Source of the DNA: Rhizophagus irregularis
Taxonomy: Eukaryota; Glomeromycota; Glomeromycetes; Glomerales; Glomeraceae
NCBI RefSeq assembly: GCF_026210795.1
Contig: NC_089434.1
Location: 3,968,001 to 4,032,000 of the forward strand
DNA: 64,000 nucleotides
Reading direction: 5' to 3'
Positions 11,613 to 24,270 of the stretch are shown here, piece by piece. Made by a program: the position numbers and the translations under genes. Within the stretch, counting starts at the first letter, position 1. Every line of letters begins with the position of its first letter. The notes under the pieces are model-generated. The model ran no database searches. It saw only the letters and a program-made list of their open reading frames with translations, and had not been told where the DNA came from.

Positions 11613-14072
11613 TATTATTATTCTTGATAAAAAGATTATCAAGATTAATTAATAAAAATGTGAGATAGATATTTATACATGTTATAGTCTATAGTAACAA
11701 GGAAACGGAAATTATTATAAGCCCAAATTGTTGCTTAGAATTAGATGTTTTGTTTGATTGTTGTACATCACCATGTACTTGACGGACGGCAATAGAAAGC
11801 CACACAAGCTACAAGATTAAGATATTATTGGTGGTATGTGGATCATGAAATATTTATCAGAAATTATGCAATGCCACTTCTACAATGCAAGGTAACTTAC
11901 ACAGTTATATTATATATATATAATTTTATTAATAATAAAAGTTTGTTTAAATATAGTTACAAAGGTGATAATGATAATCTCTTTATTCATACCTGCACAG
12001 TACCATAATTTTCCACAAAATTTAGCTGCAAGCCTTCGCGGCTTATGCCAACGATCAGCTGATCGCTCAACACCTTAGCAAGTCACAAAAAATCCAATCT
12101 AATCAGAAATTTTAATTAAAAAATTTGTTAATAGACTAAAAATATAAAGAAAAAATTTACACAGCAATTCATCTTAAATAATAAAACTATTATTTTATAG
12201 ACAATTTCTATTCGTACACGGAGTGGGAGTGTTCAAACACGGGTTTCCAAAAAAGTAAATTTTCTATGCTGATCATTTAATGTTGGGCAGAATTAATTTA
12301 ACGAAAAAATAGGAAAAAAAAGAATTTGTTAAATAAATCAAAATTGACATTCAAATCAACTTTGACGCTTTAAGTAAACTTACAGAACAGACAAAAATAC
12401 ACATACCGCGTGTTTCTTTAAAATTATATTTATTAAAATTTATTTTTACATAACTTTTTAATAAAGTCACGTGATATATGTATGAACACCCCGTGTAGGT
12501 TACATGAGAAAATAGCCGAAGAGAAGCGTTCAGTTTGACCTCCATGATTCCCCAAAGTGAAAGTCGTTAATTCGAATTAAATAAACTTTTTTTTAAAAAA
12601 AGTGATCCTGATTATCGTCCTCAACTAGTAATACTTCTTTTTTTGTGATACTTTTATTGCTTCGGACTCTCCCACGGTTTCCTTTTTCCTAGTATATAAC
12701 ATTGCTTACAAAATATTTCTTATTAATAATCATCGATCATTTTTTTAAAAAACAAGAAATTTAAATCCAAGTACGCTGCGATATGGCATAAACAAACGAT
12801 GTTTCAGATTTTGGCAAATAGGTAGAGGTCCTAACTAGGTGAGTTAAATATTTATCATAGTCACTTTTCTTGATAACTATAGTTATTTTCATTATAATAA
12901 TCTTATAAATTTTTATTCTATGATGGATTTGCTTCCACGTTCATCTTATTTCTTTCCAACATCATGTGGTCTAGACGGATTTTTCAAACTTAGTCCGAAT
13001 TCCGTGTAGTGGCATTGAATCTTACATAAGAAATTTCTGGAAATTATCGAAAATGTTCCGCTTTTACCACATCAGCAAATTTTTGAATAGGAATATTATT
13101 ATTTTATTTATTTTTATTTATTTATTTATTTATTTTTTTTGAAAAAAAAAACCTATTTATAGAAGGCCGATAACTTTTTTCAACCTTATATAATGTTCCG
13201 TAATTAAATTATGTCTAATAAACTCAATTAAACGTCAATATGTTATAAGCTATTGATCTTAAATATATTGAGTTACACAATGTTCTACAGTTATAGTGAT
13301 CTCAATTGCAAGATTTTGTTTCATTTTCCTTCCCTTCACTTCTTTTCTACTCAAGTTCAGTATCATTATTGTTTGAAAAATAAATTATGAATCATTTTGT
13401 TTCACTTTAATAACTTAACCGGAAATATATTTGGGAATGATGATTCAAATACATTTTACAATTATCATACAGGAAGAATTCAGAAAATAACAAATATTCC
13501 AAAAAAATTTTACATATAAAAAAAGTTTTAAAAAAAGTCTTATTATCCTATTTATAAATAATGATAACCTTAATAGCGAGATCTTCTTAAACTGACTGGA
13601 ACGTTAACGTTTAAAGTTTATAAAGTAATAAACTGAAGAACATTTGGTACGAATAAAAAAATTAGAAAAGTTACACACTTGTGGAATCGAAAAATCATAA
13701 ATGATCGACATCAACATAACAGGTCATTTGTTTGCGCCATTCCTCGTGACTGTCGATAGTTACTAATTTAGAATATAACATTTAACCTTGTTTAGTCAAA
13801 TGGTTTTGTAAAAACATAAATAAAATAGTTACATTAAATTTTAAGACGGGTAACGTATTTACTAATTAAGTGATTATCACAAGGCTAACGGGTTTACCCT
13901 TCGATAAAGTACTTCCAAATAACATACGAACTTTCTGAAATTCCATAGAAATACTTTTTAGAAAGTTCTATCTTTTAAATTTCCGAAATAATGAATCGTC
14001 GAAAAAAACTATATATATGTTGTGAAAATTTCCAATTATTTATCAGTACTTACTTATATATAATATGATAAA
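11613..14072. other. Long gene-poor interval upstream of the kinase
   Basis: AT-rich sequence with a (TTTA)n run near 13105-13140 and one CACGTG near 12468. About 110-150 bp before the kinase start are GAACTTTCTGAAATTCC (about 13928) and GAAAGTTC (about 13961), which resemble heat-shock-factor half-site pairs. ACTATATATATG near 14010 could serve as its TATA box. No supported ORF. Confidence 0.4.
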
Positions 14073-16446
14073 ATGGAGCTTACAAATGATGATTCTTTTG
14101 ATCCGACGCCAAAATTAAAATCTAGTCCTGTGCCGATTTCATTTATTCCATTAAATTATTATGATTCAAATTGTATTCGTTGCGGTGATATTTATACTGG
14201 GACATCAATCAAATATCAAAAATACTGCAAAAAATGTTTATTATGTTACCTTACTAATATAACTGATAAAAATATATATTTAGATGTGTATATATTTACA
14301 AGGAACTTAGAATGTAATGAGCATGAAATAAGTATGACAAAAGAACCACAAAATATTCAAGAATGCTGTAGAAATTGCTTAGAAATATTATGCTTTAAAC
14401 AAATAATCGGTAGTTATTATGGAAATAAGGATGATAATTTAATCAATAATGTGATTAATAGTGAAAAAAATTGTAAATTATGTGGAAAGGCATTCCATAA
14501 AACATGTAACGATTTTGACAATTTTACATTATGTTCAGATTGTTATCTAATTTCTTCCGAATATACAGAATCAACTTTGACTAAAAAACCTATACCAATT
14601 ATTTACTTACCATGGTGGCATAGGTTACCTTATTGTAAAGCTTGTTATTTAGAATTAAAATTTACATCAGATTGTCAAAAGTATTGTGGAAATTGTCTTA
14701 TATTTTATACTGGATGTAGATATTGTTTAACAACAAATGTTATTTTTGGCGTTACAAATCAATCACAATGTAAAAAGTGTAAAAGAGTATCATCAATAAT
14801 TTTTGATAGAAGCGGAAATAGCGATTTAGATGATTTTTTTGTTAATTTAAGACTTGAAATTCACAATCGATTGGAAATAACTAAATTTACTGACGAGATA
14901 AAAAATATTGACAAATATTATACTCCAGAATTCTTATTTAATACAATTTATAGTACTTTTCGTAATAATAAGGCAGAAATATTGATGGAATGGATACCAT
15001 ATTCTCAATTTACAAATGTAAAAGAAATAGCAAAGGGAGGATTTGGTATTATATATCAAGCGACTTGGTTAGATGGTTCAATAAATAATATTAATAATAT
15101 TGAAGTTCATCATGTAAAGTCAAGGAAGAGAAGAAATAATGAAACTGTCATATTAAAAAAATTTAATAATTCTCAAGGAATTAGTAAATATTTTTTAAAT
15201 GAGGTAAATACAGTAAATTGTATTTAAATTATTTATTATGATCACAAAATAAAATAGTTTGATTTTAACCTTTTTACTCTCAAAATTATAGTTAAAATCA
15301 AATCAATATTGCTATCAAGTTAAGCATCATATTGTTAAAACGTATGGTTTTACAAAAGATCCTAAATTTGGTGATTATATCTTAGTTATGCAATATGCAT
15401 CAGAAGGAGATTTACATAATATTTTACGAGAGAAATTTACAGAAATTACATGGGATAAACAAAAATTAGCTATTTTATGGCAAATTTCAGAAGGGTATTT
15501 ATATTAGTATTCTCATTGTATTTATTTATAATAATTTCTAATATATTGATTAATTTTCTTATTTTAGACTTGAAACTATTCATAATTCAGAATTTATACA
15601 TCGAGATTTTCATAGTGGAAACATATTATCCAATTTATCAAATGGAAAAAGACATCAATGGCAAATTGGAGATCTAGGATTATCACAACCTGTAAGTGCA
15701 CAATCAAACAATGAAATATATGGAGTGATACCATATGTTGCACCAGAAATATTTAAAGGGTCTGCATTTTCTAAAGAATCTGATATTTACTGCATGGGTA
15801 TGATTATGTGGGAACTTACAACGGGTTGTAAACCTTTTGCTAATGTTGGGCATGATATTAATCTGATTTATAAAATTCTTGATGGAGAACGTCCCGAAAT
15901 TACAAAAGATACACCTGAATGTTACGCAAAATTAATGAAAAGATGTTGGGATTCTGATCCCACAAAAAGACCACTTATAACGGAAATTCGTAAAACTTTT
16001 GGTAAATGGTTTTTTAAAAATAAAAGTATAGGAATATTCAAACAAGCTGAAATAAAAAGAAAAGAGTTAATAAAATTGAAGAAACTTGGTTTTAAGTTTA
16101 ATGGAAAAACTCATCCAAGTGCTATCTATACAAGCAGATCATTAAAATCTTTTATTTCTAGTTGTTCATCAATTTTTTCAAATTCAAAAGGTATGCAATA
16201 ATAGGTAAAATAGATGTGATTAAGTCCTTAGATTAATATATCAAATTTTCTTTTATAGATTATAATTCAATAGAACTAGAGTTTGACATAGATATTAAAA
16301 GGTATTTAAGGTTTAAAATTTTTGGTCCATCATTACATAACTTAAATTCAAACGATTTGAATACTATTAGCTCAAACATACTCGGAACAAAGAGAAATAT
16401 TGAAGAATTAGAAATCAATTCTTATGGAAATAGTGGTATATATTAA
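14073..16446 (+). CDS. Protein kinase (TKL-like) with cysteine-rich N-terminus
   Basis: Four exons fit in frame: 14073-15203, 15292-15494, 15568-16190 and 16259-16446, all GT..AG, giving about 714 residues. Residues 30-260 hold many CxxC pairs (CIRCGDIY, CKLCGKAF, YTGCRYCLTTN, CKKCKR), probably zinc-binding. The kinase domain follows: Gly-rich loop GGFG 322-325, putative ATP-contacting Lys 362 (VILKK), catalytic HRDFHSGN with Asp458 and Asn463, DLG in place of DFG (Asp480), PYVAPEIF, and DIYCMGMIMWELTTG. It ends with CWDSDPTKRP and a basic tail with HPSAIYTSR. All key catalytic residues are present, so it should be active on Ser/Thr or Tyr; substrate unknown. If the third intron (16191-16258) is retained, the protein ends at a TAA at 16199. 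The fourth exon reads cleanly, so I include it. Confidence 0.9.
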
Positions 16447-17298
16447 TTTGACTATATGTTATCAATATTGAGTTTATATTTATTTAATTATATATTTTTA
16501 ATTTAAAAAAATAGGAAAGCACATTAAAAATTAAATCCACTTAATAAAAGTTTTCTCTCCAAGGCCGTTAAGTGTAAACGAAAATGATGAAATATGAATC
16601 TTAGGAATAAATATACTTTGTATATAATTTATTTTATTTTTTTTTTGTATTTTTCATGTACGCTATGCGATACTTTATTATTTAAGAGATATCATTAAAC
16701 ATGTATAACGATAATTGGATATTAATATTACTTACAAAACATAAAAATAGGATGTATAAAATATTTATTTTTATATTTAATAAACTTTAAAGCCGAAACA
16801 CTTTTTGCTTCAGTATTCACGGTATTTTGATAAATCTTTTATAGTAAAATCAAAATTCTTAATAACGTGGCGCAGCAAAAGCACGGCCAACTAATTCAAA
16901 AATTAATATCTAGCGTCACACTTTATAATGAAACCACGTTTGACTGGTTATACGTTAAAACTCCTGATAGTAATGATAATGCGCAAGTCATGCGCTACAT
17001 TTTTGGCGCAGCAAGATCATTTTGTCACGTGTTCTACACATTTAGATTGCGTGCAGCGAAAATAAATTCTTGAATTAGTTGAATACCATACTCAAGAAGA
17101 TTTATAACGATTTATTAAATAATAAAGTACTATTACATCATCAATTGTCTATGAACTGAACGTGAGAAATTTTTAACAATTAAATCATGTGATACTATTT
17201 ATTCTGTTTTTTTTAGTCAACGCTCAAACATTGTTAACAAACTTTTACCAAAATATATATATTATACATTGTACCTTACATATGATAAAATAATGAAA
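16447..17298. other. Convergent intergenic region
   Basis: Lies between the 3' ends of the kinase and the minus-strand secreted-protein gene. A 68-codon frame from a GTG at 16867 has somewhat higher GC but no ATG, no recognisable motif and no intron signals; I do not call it. One CACGTG lies near 17026. Confidence 0.4.
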
Positions 17299-18125
17299 TT
17301 AGAATATTAATGGGCAAGAAAAGCGACCTTGAAGTGCTTCTAAATCATTATCAAAGACATTTTTTAAAATCACGTCCGGTACTGCAAATTTATCCATCCA
17401 AGTTTTATATTCTTTAATCATATTCTTGCCACATTCCCCACAATGACCCATCAATTCCATAGGAACTTGAATACGAGTTCCATCTTTCTTATAAACGTAT
17501 TGTTGATTATATGAAAATTGTACATTTCCTTCAGGAATTTCTTGCTTTAACCAATCAACTAATGGTTTAATAACTTCAATACCGCATAATTCTAAAATTA
17601 TATTAAATTTTTAAATAAATAATACCTTTTTTTTTAAAAAAAAAACAAATTTATTAAATTGTAAATTTTGAACTTACCACCACTCGAGGTTTTATGACAT
17701 ATAGAATTATGTTCAGGTACGGCAGAATAATAGGAAAATATAGTAGCGTAAGAGGAGACAACAGTATGATCAAGTAACGAAGGATTTGCGCTCCAATCAA
17801 TGTAAATTGTTAATTCATTGGCACATTTTTCCTCAATTTTTTTCCACATTTTTTTACCCTCATCGTAACTGCATGAGAAGTCAGCTGAACATGAGTTTTT
17901 AACGATTTCATTATAGACAGTTAAATTATACTTTAAAAAAAATGAACTATATTCTATTTCACTAAATAAGCTACTGAAGAAACCACATCCTAAAGGATCT
18001 CTTCCATAATCCCAGACTTCATTTTGACATTCATTACAATGGGAAACACCAAAACGTTCTTCACACGTTAATTTAGCGTTAACATTGACAATTAATAAGG
18101 CAACGAAAAAAATAAGAAATTTCAT
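17299..18125 (-). CDS. Secreted cysteine-rich protein (candidate effector)
   Basis: Two exons, 18125-17678 and 17591-17299, joined by a GTAAGT..TTTTAG intron, giving 246 residues. Residues 1-17 are a clear signal peptide (MKFLIFFVALLIVNVNA), so the product enters the secretory pathway. The mature part has about a dozen Cys, including paired patterns CxxC near the start (HCNECQ) and end (HCGECG), suggesting disulfides. No transmembrane segment after the signal peptide, no GPI tail and no enzyme motif are seen. The length and Cys content fit the broad class of small secreted proteins of symbiotic fungi, but no function is known to me. Leaving the intron unspliced gives a 163-residue truncated product with a hydrophobic end, an unlikely native form. 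Confidence 0.85.
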
Positions 18126-20744
18126 TTTTGATTAAAAATTATTTTTATAAATGGAATATTTTGGAATAACAAAAAGGTGGATGTTTAGGAATGAGAAAAT
18201 TTGATGAATATTTATATTTATTCAGGATGTTATAGAAATCAATACTATAAAAGTTTCCGTCAAAAAAAAAAAAGAAAAATTAAAAATAGAAATTGAAGCA
18301 AGAAAACAACGTACAAAAAGTCAGCTACAATTATCATAATCAATATGATTTAGCCATAATTAGAAATTTTATTAAGAGGAGAACAAATGCATGAATTATT
18401 CGCATAAACTGTATAATGATTTTAATTGAAAATTCTCAGATTAACATGTTATTATTTGCAAAAATCAGGTTAAAAGAGAGGCGTGCATTTATAATACATA
18501 AATCCGTTTTTGTTGAAATAAAAAGATAATCATTATCTTAGTCATATTGGATGATAAACGAAAAAAGTTGGTCGATTTCATATAAATCATTCCATATAAA
18601 CAATTTCTACATTTGGTACTTTTCTAATGGAATCAATTCAGTTAATTACATTAGATATAAAGATATTTATAACTATACTAACTATACCGTTTATGTACAG
18701 CATAAAGCCATAAACCTTGATAATTTATTGCACATGAAATTCATAATAGTGATACTTTACTTTTATGTGGCTTTTAACAGTATAGATCAAGTTGACAATA
18801 CAATATTTATGGGTACTTACTACTATTTTTGATTTTTATACAGAGAAGAGATTTTTTAAAATAATGGAAAGATGTTTGGATCTTGATAATGATAAAAATA
18901 CCAACAGCCGAATATCTTATTAATCATGTATCATTCAAATACTAATGACAGATTTTAAACACACAATGATGTAAGCTGTAAACTTTTGATATGCAGTCTT
19001 TGGGAAAAAAGATCTTTCCACTTAGTCGATTCCAAATAATGACGTCATATAACATTTGCCATTCTTACTTAAAATCAAAGTTGAATTTGAAGTTAAATTA
19101 AATAAATAGTTTTTGTCAAAATTAATTTATGCAAATAGCCGTGATATTCTATACATTTAAAATAATTACGCATAGGTAATCCTCGACAAGGAACTAAAAA
19201 AAGGAGATAATTAGAACTGGATAATCATTACTTAGTGACGAGCCATTATGATCTACGTTGAAAATCATTTAGTTGATAGAATTTTTAGGAAATATTTGAA
19301 CTAAAATTACTAAAATTGCAAAGATCTTCATAAATACTGTTTCACCTAACCTGAATTTATTTAAGGAAGATAATTTCATGATCACTACTCCGTGTGATTT
19401 TTATTGTTTATCGTTTGAAAAAAAGGCGTCAAAATTTCGAAAATAAAAAAAATCGAATTTTGAAAATGTTCTAAATGTAAAAAGAAAAGATCTACGCCGC
19501 ATTAAAAAGAAATTATCGACATATTTGTATTCCCAAACTTCCTTTTTTAGAAACCTATGCGGTGTAAATCTTTCCGAAATTTCAAATTTCAATTATAAAC
19601 GGAAGTTATATTTCATTATAACAAGGTATCATGGTCCTGCCATGTGAGAGAAGATTTAAACTCCAGCTAGCTCAAGGGAAAGGAGTGTGTGTGAGGAAGA
19701 AAATATTAACTCAGCAATATATCATAAATATAGATAATAAATTATAAAAACTACAATGTGGAATAAAAGAAGAGAAAGATAAGTTTATTTGGTTACTTCA
19801 CTGGAAATAATGAGTGAGAGAGAAGTGAAGGAACGGAAAGAATAAGAAAGAAAGGGGAGAACGAGAGAAAAAGAAAGGAAGGGAAGTGAGAGAAAGGTAA
19901 GAGTGAATAAATGAAATATAATGTAATTACGAATTTTGTTATAGTCACTATAAAAAATTGTCAGCAGAGACTCATTACTATTAATCATGTGATTATATCA
20001 GTGATGTGCTCACATAATATTAATGGGTGGCGCAGTTGAGTTTGAAAAATTTTATGACAAATTCTTTTTTCATTTTTTTCATTACTTTGTTGACTTTCCT
20101 CTAATTTATTCTTTCATTGCCTTTGTTAACTTTCCTTAAGTCAATCAAATATAGTGTTTTTATTAGTTCTTTAATGTTTATAAATATAAACGAAAAATTA
20201 ATTAGGGTAGGCAAAAGTTTATGTGTGTAATTAAATATAACGATTATTAACGCAAGGTTAAATAAACACAATTTAACTTTAAATTACAATTGACCAAATT
20301 AACTTCAAATCCGATCAGATGTGAATAAAGTATTGCTCTCCAAATAATATATACAATCAGACACAAATAAAGGATTATGACAACAAAATAACAGGTTAAG
20401 TGTATATGACAACAAATAACAATGAGATAACCAACAAACTATTAATAAATCTTTATTTATCAAATCGTTTTTTATTAATATTGGTAATATCACTTGGTAT
20501 CTTGGTATCTGTCTAATATACATCAAAAATAAACGCGTCTATATATATGCAAAAACACTAAACTAAAAATGTTTAAAATGTTTGAAATGTGCCATATGTG
20601 TCATATTTATTTTATTTAATATATTTAATACTCGAACATTGATCTTCCCGTTATGTGACGATTGTGACGATAATCATCCCGGTTATTCATTGATCAGCCG
20701 TTTTATCACGTGATTTCGAAACATAATTTTTTTATCGTAACAAT
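18126..20744. other. Gene-free interval
   Basis: AT-rich DNA with no supported gene. A purine-rich tract (GAGAGAAGTGAAGG, AAAGGGGAGAACGAGAGAAAAA and similar) runs from about 19800 to 19905. The 60-93 codon frames here lack motifs and are not called. Confidence 0.45.
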
Positions 20745-20788
20745 AGTACGAGTTATACTTGCCACCCATATTAAATGGGATGGGAGAA

Positions 20789-20866
20789 TCCTCTATCCCA
20801 TCCCAATCCCAAATCCCAATCCCACCCATATCCCATATCCCATATCCCTTATCCCATCCCTTATCC
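20789..20866. repeat. CCCATA/CCCAAT short tandem array
   Basis: About a dozen imperfect hexamer-like units (CCCATC, CCAATC, CCCATA, CCCTTAT) on the plus strand. The opposite-strand form GGGATGGGAGG appears at 24275-24312 near the other end of the element. This G-rich strand asymmetry could form quadruplex structures. Confidence 0.7.
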
Positions 20867-21141
20867 CAAATAATCTCATTGGTCAATTATCACGTGACGT
20901 TACACAAATTTCCAAAAAAGGAAATTTTGCTTCCCGCAAAAATCGAGAGATTTTGGTTTCACAAGTATTCCAAAAAAGGATATTTTTACGCCGATCATAT
21001 AATTCTGGCCAGCATTGCATCCATTACCAGAATATGAGCAAAATTAAGATCCCGAACAGATTTACGAAGTTTATATTTTAACTCCGGCCGGAATTACAAA
21101 TTATAAAGGTTTAAATCCTTATCCTACAAACCCAATTTTTA

Positions 21142-21780
21142 AGAGATTTACTGATCAGATTTTAATGAAATTTATATCTTTGGATTCGTCTTGATGCAAG
21201 GAATTAAATGGTAGTGAAATCATATTTCTAAAATTAATATTGACTGATTTATTATAAAAAATGTATTTTTATACTATATATTATTTGAAAGTAACATGTT
21301 AGCAGTTAGTATTCAGTAATAATTATATTGATTATTTTATTTGAATTAATAATTTTGATGATATCTGCTGATATTGTTTTTTTAGATTAACAGTAAATTA
21401 ATTCCTGGTTTGTAAATATTATTTTATTAAATATTTATGCAATAATAATAATATCTATCAAATTATATATATTAGAAATAAATAATCAAACTTTTTTTGA
21501 TGAGTTAATAGATAGGTTTAAGTTAATTCAAAGTTAAATTGTAATAAAAAATATAAAATAATAAATTGAATAAATATATTTTAAAAACTTTTTATATTAA
21601 AAGTAACCAATTATTGCTTGCTTTATACATGTTATTTAATAATATATATTATAAAATACATTTTTTATAATAACTTAGTCAATATTAATGTTGGGAATAT
21701 AATTTCACTGCCATTAAATTCCTTGCATCGAGACAAATCCAATGATATAAATTTCATTAAAATCTGATCGGTAAATCTCT
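21142..21780. repeat. 639-bp foldback unit with ~150-bp inverted arms
   Basis: AGAGATTTACTGATCAGATT at the left end is matched by the inverted AATCTGATCGGTAAATCTCT at the right end. The similarity continues about 150 bp inward, through a segment around GATGCAAGGAATTAAATGG and another around TTATAAAAAATGTATTTT. The loop is AT-rich without ORFs. No clear target duplication is visible. Confidence 0.75.
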
Positions 21781-21984
21781 ACACGAGTCGTTACATATTA
21801 TCTGTCACGTGATATATCACATTGCTCGTCTTAGCCAATGAGGATTCAATTTTTGTGATATCATCATTCTTATATCACCATTAGATTCATCTAAGCAAAA
21901 ATGAAGCCAATAAGATATAAATTATTGGTTTCTAATTATTAGTTTATAGGATAACTCAAGCAATATTTTGTACAACGCTTTTCA

Positions 21985-22735
21985 TCAATAATAATATAAA
22001 AAAATATTTGCAAGATGTTTTTTATATATTAAAACACTTAGAAAAAACGTTTTGCAACGTTTTTTTATCAATAATAATATAAAAAAATGGTACAAAACAT
22101 TTTTTTATATTAAAGCACTTAGAAAAAAACGTTTCGCAACGTTTTTTATCAATAATAATATAAAAAATGTTACGAAACATTTTTTTATATTAAAACACTT
22201 AGAAAAAAACGTTTCGCAAACGTTTTTTATTAATAATAATATAAAAATGTGTTAAGAAACGTTTTTTTATATTAAAACACTTAGAAAAAAACGTTTTGCA
22301 ACGTTTTTTATCAATAATAATATAAAAAATGTTACGAAACATTTTTTTATATTAAATACTTAGAAAAAAACGTTTCGCAACGTTTTTTATCAATAATAAT
22401 GTAAGAAAATGTTGCAGGATGTTTTTTTATATTAAAACACTTAAAAAAAATGTTTTGCAACATTTTTTATTAATAATAATATAAAAATATATTAAGAAAC
22501 GTTTTTTTATATTAAAACACTTAAAAAAACGTTTTGCAACATTTTTTATTAATAATAATATAAGAAAATGTTGCGAAACGTTTTTTTATATTGAAACACT
22601 TTAAAAAAAACGTTTATACTTAGAAAAAAAAACGTTTCGCAACGTTTTTTATCAATAATAATATAAAAAATTTTAAGTGTTTAAGTATTTTAATATAAAA
22701 ATGTTTCACAACATTTTTTTATATTATTATTGATA
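21985..22735. repeat. ~80-bp tandem array with internal palindromes
   Basis: About nine units spaced 80-83 bp (CACTTAGAAAAAA near 22035, 22116, 22196 and 22279). Each contains ACGTTTCGCAACGTTTTTTA and its imperfect inverse (TTACGAAACATTTTTTTA), so each unit can fold on itself. Reading frames across it (such as 22052-22255) are by-products of the repeat. Confidence 0.8.
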
Positions 22736-22744
22736 AAAAAGATA

Positions 22745-23890
22745 GCGAAACATTTTTTTAATAACGCCAATAGATCGTTATAGATACAATAAAATATTTC
22801 AGAAATTTTTTCTAAATTTTTTTTTCTAATAACAATAGATTCGTATAATAATAAATAAGGAAATAAAATTTTCTAATAATGTCAATAGATATAACAAAAT
22901 CTTTCAGACATTTTTTCTAAATTTTTTTTCTAATAAAATTTTCTGATTTATTTTTTTAATAATGCCAATAGATCGCTATAGATCTTTCTTTAAATTTTTT
23001 TTTTCTAATAATAGGTATAATACGTGAGATAATATTGTATAAATAAAATTTTCCAATTTTTTTTTTTATAATAATGCTAATAGATCGTTATAGATATAAT
23101 AGAATATTTCAAAAATTTTTTCTAAATTTTTTTTTCTAATAACAATAGATCGTATAATAATAAATAAGGCAGATATTGTATAAATAAAACTTTTCAATTT
23201 TTTTTAATAATAACAATAGATTGTTATGGATCTTTCGGGATTTTTTTTTTAAATTTTTTTTTTCAATAAACCTAACAAAATCTTACAGAAATTTTTTTTT
23301 TAATTTTTTTTTCTAATAATAACAATAAGTTGTATAATACATATAACTGATATTGTATAAATAAAATTCTCTGATTTTTTTTTTTAATAATGCCAATAGA
23401 TAAATATAATAAAATCTTTCAGAATTTTTTTTAAAAATTTTTTTTTTTATAATACATAGGACAGATATTGTGTAAATAAAATTTTCTGATTTTTTTTTAA
23501 TAATGCCAATAGTTCATTAAAGATCTTTCAGAATTTTTTTTTAAAATTTTTTTCTAATCGTAACAATAGATTGGTATACATGTATAAACAAAATTTTCCA
23601 ATAGATCGCTATAGATATAACAAAATCTGAATTTTTTTAAAAGTTTTTTTATTTTCTAATGATAACAGTCGATATAATACATAAGACAGATATTGCATAA
23701 ATAAAATTTTTTGATTTATTTTTTAATAATATTAATAGATCACTATAGATCTTTTTTTAAATTTTTTTTCTAATGATTGTATAATATATAAGACAAATAT
23801 TGTATCATAAATAAAATTTTCCAATTTTTTTTTAATGCCAATAGATATAACAAAATCTTATGGAAATTTTTTTTACCTTTTTTTAATAAT
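22745..23890. repeat. Degenerate AT-rich repeat array
   Basis: Recurring blocks: AATGCCAATAGATCGTTATAGA, ACAGATATTGTATAAATAAA, and runs of T8-T10 after TTCTAA. Spacing is irregular, about 110-200 bp. No coding potential. Confidence 0.7.
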
Positions 23891-24074
23891 AAAAATAATG
23901 TATATTAGAAACTGATAATTTATATCTCATTGGCCTCATCTTGCTTAAGGGTGATAATATCATAAAAATTGAATTCTTATTGGCTGAGATATTTCAATTT
24001 GAAGTTTTAACGACAAATGTGATATATCACGTGACCGATAATATGTAACAACTGGTGTAGAAATTCAATGATCA

Positions 24075-24270
24075 TCCAGGGTAAAATTTGCATCCAGGGT
24101 AAATGTTCAAAAATCCCGGGTGATCACCCTGGATGCATCCAGGGTAAATCCTGGATTTTTGAACAGTACGGCGTTTGATGATCCAGGGTAAATCCTGGAT
24201 ACATCCCGGGTAGCTACCCTGGATGCATCCAGGGTGAACACCCTGGATTTTTGATCAGTACGGCGCGTCA
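24075..24270. repeat. GC-rich minisatellite of nested palindromes
   Basis: CATCCAGGGTAAAT-type units alternate with their inverse (ACCCTGGATG). Two larger copies begin ATCCCGGGTGATCACCCTGG (24113) and ATCCCGGGTAGCTACCCTGG (24204) and end TTTTTGAACAGTACGGCG or TTTTTGATCAGTACGGCG. The GC content stands out strongly against the AT-rich surroundings. Confidence 0.8.

Larger units (their letters stand above)
21781..24060. repeat. Second inverted-arm pair enclosing tandem arrays
   Basis: The left arm (about 21781-21950) and right arm (about 23890-24060) are imperfect inverted copies. Both contain GTTACATATTATC, GTCACGTGATATATCACATT and GATATAAATTAT. They enclose about 1.9 kb of tandem repeats. The left arm directly abuts the 639-bp foldback. 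Confidence 0.75.

Noticed and set aside
16867-17073. 68-codon frame with slightly higher GC between two genes
   Set aside because: No ATG start, no motif, no splice signals; too short to separate from chance.
20710-21081. 123- and 92-codon plus ORFs over the CCCAT array
   Set aside because: Two overlapping frames driven by the hexamer repeat (Pro/Ile/His runs).
22052-22255. 67-codon ORF in the ~80-bp array
   Set aside because: Repeat-derived frame; neighbouring units carry stops.
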